Assembly (NCBI GenBank): GCA_002339745.1
Contig: DDKP01000082.1
Coordinates: 1-5,963 of the forward strand
Length of the DNA stretch: 5,963 nt
Direction: 5' to 3'
DNA from: Firmicutes bacterium UBA2595
GTDB taxonomy: Bacteria > Bacillota > Thermincolia > Thermincolales > UBA2595
Shown here: piece after piece, positions 5,915 to 5,963 of the stretch
How positions within the stretch are numbered: the stretch's first letter is position 1
Layout: each line of letters begins with the position of its first letter
Translations under genes and position numbers: made by a program
The notes under the pieces: generated by a model
What the model saw: only the letters and a program-made list of their open reading frames with translations
The model's database searches: none
Told to the model about the DNA's origin: nothing

Positions 5915-5963
5915 CATTGACTCGTAGCGGCGGTATTGACTCTGTAAACTTCTCAGGGAAGAC

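Noticed and set aside
5881..5942. CRISPR array or attachment site from the repeats after ispA
   Set aside because: There are no spacers, the units are short and only two copies occur; there is no integrase or cas gene in the window.

Overview
The window carries six intact plus-strand genes in two probable operons. The products, the strong AGGAGG-type ribosome binding sites and the gene order suggest an anaerobic, low- to mid-GC Gram-positive, most likely a spore-forming Clostridia lineage such as Peptococcaceae (Desulfotomaculum/Pelotomaculum/Thermincola-like). The family placement is inference; the sequence alone does not give a species.

Layout. Bases 1-182 are an AT-rich leader with no convincing gene. 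It holds a promoter-like element at 108-135 that fits the sigma-H pattern as I recall it. The first operon follows: nfnA (183-1025), nfnB (1016-2413) and folD (2460-3317), closed by a hairpin terminator at about 3330-3365. A second sigma-H-like promoter at 3434-3462 precedes the second operon: xseA (3496-4710), xseB (4697-4957) and ispA (4950-5849). The last 114 bases carry no recognisable gene but hold two small direct repeats.

How the genes work together. NfnA and NfnB form the electron-bifurcating NADH-dependent reduced ferredoxin:NADP+ oxidoreductase, which balances NADH, reduced ferredoxin and NADPH. FolD interconverts methylene-, methenyl- and formyl-tetrahydrofolate, using NADP(H) in most bacteria. 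The first operon therefore pairs an NADPH-balancing enzyme with a probable NADP-dependent one-carbon enzyme, which suits an acetogenic, sulfate-reducing or syntrophic anaerobe. XseA and XseB are the two subunits of exodeoxyribonuclease VII, and IspA makes farnesyl diphosphate for isoprenoids. The order folD-xseA-xseB-ispA is common in Firmicutes. The genes in the nfnA/nfnB, xseA/xseB and xseB/ispA pairs overlap by 10, 14 and 8 bases, with each ribosome binding site inside the upstream gene, so translational coupling is likely.

I see no mobile element, CRISPR array, RNA gene or undescribed multi-gene system. The most interesting signals are regulatory: two near-perfect sigma-H-type promoters, one before each operon, with a Spo0A-box match in the first. 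The small repeats after ispA are the other unexplained structure.
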